A DNA stretch of 36,068 nt from Rhizophagus sp. LPA8_4_AMF (Eukaryota; Glomeromycota; Glomeromycetes; Glomerales; Glomeraceae), in assembly GCA_021464525.1 (NCBI GenBank), contig JADRCO010000363.1:1-36068 (forward strand), in the 5' to 3' direction. The translations under genes and the position numbers were made by a program. Of the stretch, positions 32,253 through 36,068 are shown piece by piece. The notes under the pieces were generated by a model. The model was not told where the DNA came from, searched no databases, and saw nothing but the letters and a program-made list of their open reading frames with translations. Position 1 is the first letter of the stretch. Each line of letters opens with the position of its first letter.

Positions 32253-33077
32253 TAAATGTTATAAAATGGTTAAAATATTATTTTTTTTAAAAACATTTTA
32301 AATTCTTATTTGTAAAATAGTAAAATTTATCGGTAGTTGCTTTTTTATGTAAGGTATTACAAGAATTTTTGTAATTCTGATCGTCCCTGTAATTTTTTTT
32401 TCTAAGTTCAGGGGAAAAGATTTTCAAAGATTAGAAGATTAGAAGTATGATTACCAATTCGATTCATTTTGAATCTCTATCTATAATAAAATCATACTTT
32501 AAACTCTTGGTTGTTCATCCTATTTAAGGTTAATAATACTTATAATCAAGATAGATGAAAAATCGCGTAATCTAAGTCATCATCACATGATAAGAAAATT
32601 TCTAAGGACAAATGGGATAAATGAAGGACCATTAAAACATTCATATTAAAGTTTTTTGCACGCGATTTCGATGGTAAAAAATTTCCCCGTTTGAAAAAGG
32701 TTTCAGTTCTTGCATAATACTAATTCTCACGAATTTTTAACCTCACTTAAAAATAATAGGTTTCTTTTTATAAATAAATAAAATTTAACGCCCAAGGCTA
32801 AAATATTTAATATCTTTTTCCGTGATATATTATTATATTGGCAATTGTAATTTAGCGATCATTACGCGTAAAATTTCCGTTTTCTTTCATAGTCATTCAA
32901 TGATGATCTTTTACAATTGATCTTCATATTGTTCATATTGACTAGCGATTAGCGAATCTGCATTATTACTTTTTTTTTATATATATAAGGTTTAAAAAAT
33001 TCACCCCTCTTTTAAATATTATATTTATATAGTTTTTATTTATTTCTTTCTCTAAAAAAAACTTAAGTCTATCAATT
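32253..33077. other. Spacer between the two transporter copies
   Basis: No gene seen. A TATA-like TATATATATAAG at 32979-32990 precedes the second copy. The sequence does not visibly repeat the promoter of copy 1, so the duplication is old or did not include it. Confidence 0.55.
32979..32990 (+). promoter_or_regulatory. TATA box of the second transporter gene
   Basis: A TATATATATAAG tract lies about 90 bp before the ATG at 33078, the same spacing as in copy 1. Motif and position only. Confidence 0.4.
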
Positions 33078-34752
33078 ATGGGAGAAACAAATCCACCTTC
33101 TCCACAAAATACTTTAACAAACATCGCAGCAACTGATCCTGAATCAAATCCAAAAAATGATGATACCGAAAAAAATAAAGCTCAAAATCCATGGAAATTA
33201 TTGACATCGCTTAATGGACAACAAAGAATTACTTTTGCTGCAGCATTTTTAGGATGGACATTAGATGCTTTTGATTATTTTATTGTGGTATTCGCCATAC
33301 CTTATATAGCAAAAGATTTTCAAATGGAACCATCTGTAATCACTGGAAGGTAATAAACAAAAAAGTTTTTTTTATCTCTAAATTTATCTGATTTTTTTCT
33401 ATATATTGTAGTATTACGGTTACGTTATGTTTCCGTCCATTGGGCGCAGCAATATTTGGTCTGTTAGCAGATCGTTATGGGAGAAGATATCCTTTAATGG
33501 TAGATATTATACTTTATAGTAGTATGGAACTAGCTTCAGGGTTTGCTCCAAATTTCACAGTTTTCATTATTTTAAGAGCAATTTTTGGAGTTGCCATGGG
33601 AGGTGAATGGGGGTTAGGCGCAGCATTAGCTATGGAAATTTTACCCCCCGAAAGTCGCGGATTATTTTCTGGTATTTTGCAACAAGGTTATGCAGTAGGA
33701 TATCTGTTAGCAGCGATCTTGCATTATGCTGTAATAGAAAATATTGGATGGAGGGCAATGTTTTGGATAGGTTCATTTCCCGCTTTATTGGTTATATTAC
33801 TTCGTTTCTTTGTACCCGAATCGCCTGCTTGGAAAGCTCAAAAAAATGTTTCAAAATCAATTGGCAAAACTTGGTTACTTAATACTAAATTAGTATTAAA
33901 ACATCATTGGAGAAGATTTATTTACTGTGTTCTTTTAATGGCTTGTTTTAACTTTTTGAGTCATGGTGAGTAACAATAAATAATAGTCTTTTAAATTTTT
34001 TTTTTTTTAAAAAGATAATGATAATATATTTAAAAAAAACTAGGTACACAGGATTTATATCCAACTTTCTTAAAAGCACAACTTGGATATACACCAGCTC
34101 AAGTTACAATTCTTACGGTAGTAGCAAATATAGGTGCTATAATCGGAGGCTCGCTTTGTGGATATTTATCACAATTATATGGCCGTAAGCTTATCATTAT
34201 TGTTTCGGCCATTTTAGCGGCATGTTTTGTACCATTATATTTATTACCAAGGAATTTTGGATTATTGAATCTTGGAGCTTTTGCTTTGTACTTTGGTGTT
34301 CAGGTGATGAATCTACTTTATTTTTTTTTTATATTTACTGTATAAATTGTCAATTATCTTAATGATCATTTTAATTTTAGGGTGCATGGGGAGTAGTTCC
34401 AGCACACTTGAACGAACTTTCACCACCAGAATTTCGAGGTACATTTCCGGGATTAACTTATCAATTGGGTAATTTAATATCATCATCATCAGCACAAATT
34501 GAAGCAAAATTAGGAGAAAGATTTACGAAAAATGGAAAACCTGATTATGGATTAGTTATTGCTGTATTAACTCTTATTGTTGTATTTTTATTAGTTGTGT
34601 TAACCATATTTAGTAGAGAATATAAAAATATTGATTTTGTTGAGCAAGCTAAACAAAGTGCAATTGATAACGAAAAGAATGAAGTGGAGAAACAGATTGA
34701 ACAAGAAAATGAAAAAGGAAAAGTTATTATTGAAGATATTAATATAGAATAA
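33078..34752 (+). CDS. Jen/SHS-family monocarboxylate:H+ symporter, copy 2
   Basis: Four exons: 33078-33349, 33412-33965, 34044-34303 and 34381-34752 (1458 nt, 485 aa). It is a tandem paralogue of the upstream gene. Exons 2 and 3 have exactly the same lengths (554 and 260 nt) and phases, and most of the protein core is shared. The tails and introns have diverged. This copy keeps the full Jen1-type signature NFLSHGTQDLYPT (271-283), with Asn271 where copy 1 has Ser. Motif A GLLADRYGRRYP and GWTLDAFDYF are also present. The C-tail is longer and Glu/Lys-rich. Same predicted role and place; substrate preference may differ. Confidence 0.9.
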
Positions 34753-36068
34753 TGCTATTATTATTTATATTACTTAACCATATGTAAATATATTAAATAT
34801 TTAAACTGATAAAATCAAGCTATTAATGTAAAACTATAAGACATTGTTAACATTTAGTCATTTGACAGAAATTGACGACTACCAAATTTCTTATGCCAAT
34901 GGTTACTTGTCACGGCAAGATACACTGGCTTACAATAAATTTCTTAAAAATGCTTAGTAATTTTTTACAATATATAAAAGTTTATAAATTTCCAATAAAA
35001 TCATCCAAATATTTTTCTAATCCATTATAGATTTTAAATTTTAAACAAAAAGAAAATATTTTGAAGTATAAAAAAAATTGTCTGATCATAAATTATGACA
35101 AATTTTTTGAGGTTAGTTTATATATTTACTTGCATATAAATAACTTTAGAACTTCAAATATAGAACATTCTTAATTGCATTTTTAAACCTACAATTGATT
35201 AGCTTTTAAATAAAAAAAAATTTATTACAATTTGTTGAAAATTGACAGACTTTTATATTTGGAAAAATGTATTATACTTAACCCATTTTACTTAAAAATA
35301 ATGATTAATCAAAAGTAATAAAGTTCATTTTTACTTATTATTTATAAATTCAAAATTTTATTTATCAATTGAAATAAAAGAAAAAGTTATAAAGCCACGC
35401 TTGTGAAAGAATAGCAGCAAAGCAGAAAAATTCGTCCACCAATTGAGAGACCATAAAGAATTTCGAGTTGGAGAGATTAAACTAAATGCCCTAACTGAAA
35501 AAAATAATGATCTGATTGAAAGGTTTGTATTAAAAACTAATCTTGAAAATTAATGCTCTTGGTTTCTTTTCCCAAACACTCTATTTTAAATATGTTATAA
35601 TTCTTGGAATAAGAAGTATAAACAAATTTCTCCTTTAATTTTTGAAAGTGATTCATTATGAATATCAATGAAGCTATGCTCTTAGCATTCAAAGTAATTT
35701 CTTTATATATTCCTGTGAATTCATCAAACTTTTTGTGTGCTTAGCATATCCCTCCCTTCTCTTAAAATTTTGATGGCCCAGTCAATGATGTAAAAGTTTA
35801 CATATCCATTAAACGCAAAAGTCGCACCCACATTACAAAACTTAAAGTATCTCATTTTCTAATTCTATAAAACTATTCTTGCCACATTTGCTCCAGAAGG
35901 ATGTTCTCTTCAAACCCAAATCCAAGTAATTTTTAATTCTTTACTTTCTAAACATGTGGTTGTAAAAACTTTAACAATAAATTTATATAATGAAGTAGAG
36001 CATTTTCAGCAATCCCTATAAAAAGTATTTATATTTAAAATATAATTAAAAACTTTTTAAAATATATT
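34753..36068. other. Right-end region without an intact gene
   Basis: AT-rich. Only a 49-codon open stretch at 35407-35553 looks protein-like. The window ends before any neighbour is reached. Confidence 0.5.
35407..35553 (+). pseudogene. Possible remnant of a coiled-coil protein gene
   Basis: An open stretch between stops, without its own ATG. It reads like a charged helical segment (FVHQLRDHKEFRVGEIK, then LTEKNNDLIERF). The texture recalls repetitive coiled-coil proteins common in such genomes, but no family can be named. It could also be chance or an exon of an unseen gene. Confidence 0.2.

Noticed and set aside
34313-34507. Minus-strand frame opposite transporter copy 2
   Set aside because: Shadow of conserved exon 4 and an intron.

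Overview
The window looks like nuclear DNA of a filamentous fungus, most likely an early-diverging lineage such as the arbuscular mycorrhizal Glomeromycotina (Rhizophagus-like). The reasons are the extreme A+T content, very many short introns (56 coding introns by my hand splicing, mostly 60-240 nt), A/T-ending codons, and a clearly fungal gene set: HIS1, a full-length CCH1 calcium channel, GUA1, a SOM1-like protein and Jen-type carboxylate transporters. The species is an inference. No CRISPR array, virus or intact transposon was seen.

Layout from left to right: an ACAD10/11-type phosphotransferase (+, 984-2819) converging on HIS1 ATP phosphoribosyltransferase (-, 2999-4138); a small GRAM-domain protein (+, 5488-5901); a 76-aa two-helix PLDc_N-type membrane protein (+, 6561-6988); a MYND zinc-finger protein (+, 7495-9325) converging on an alpha/beta hydrolase (-, 10340-11415); acylphosphatase (+, 12209-12739), only 46 bp from a convergent PAP2-type phosphatase (-, 12786-14158); the 20-exon CCH1 calcium-channel gene (+, 15847-23639, 2091 aa); a tRNA-Arg(UCG) gene (-, 24117-24189); GUA1 GMP synthase (+, 24438-26771, 11 exons) converging on a SOM1-like gene (-, 27324-27603); a 3-kb gene-poor stretch; and two tandem Jen/SHS-family carboxylate transporter paralogues (+, 30606-32252 and 33078-34752). 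The last 1.3 kb holds only a possible coding remnant.

The genes do not form one pathway. They are housekeeping metabolism (histidine, purine), lipid and phosphate metabolism, calcium entry and carboxylate uptake. Gene models were joined by hand from splice signals, and the frame closes exactly in every one.

The most striking content is in the splicing. CCH1 holds an AT-AC intron with perfect U12-type donor and branch-point sequences, just before its EF-hand exon. CCH1 also needs a GC-AG intron. HIS1 needs a 12-nt micro-exon that restores the VDLV residues of its family signature. GUA1 ends in a coding exon of 7 nt. Simple ORF or GT-AG gene calling would break all of these genes.
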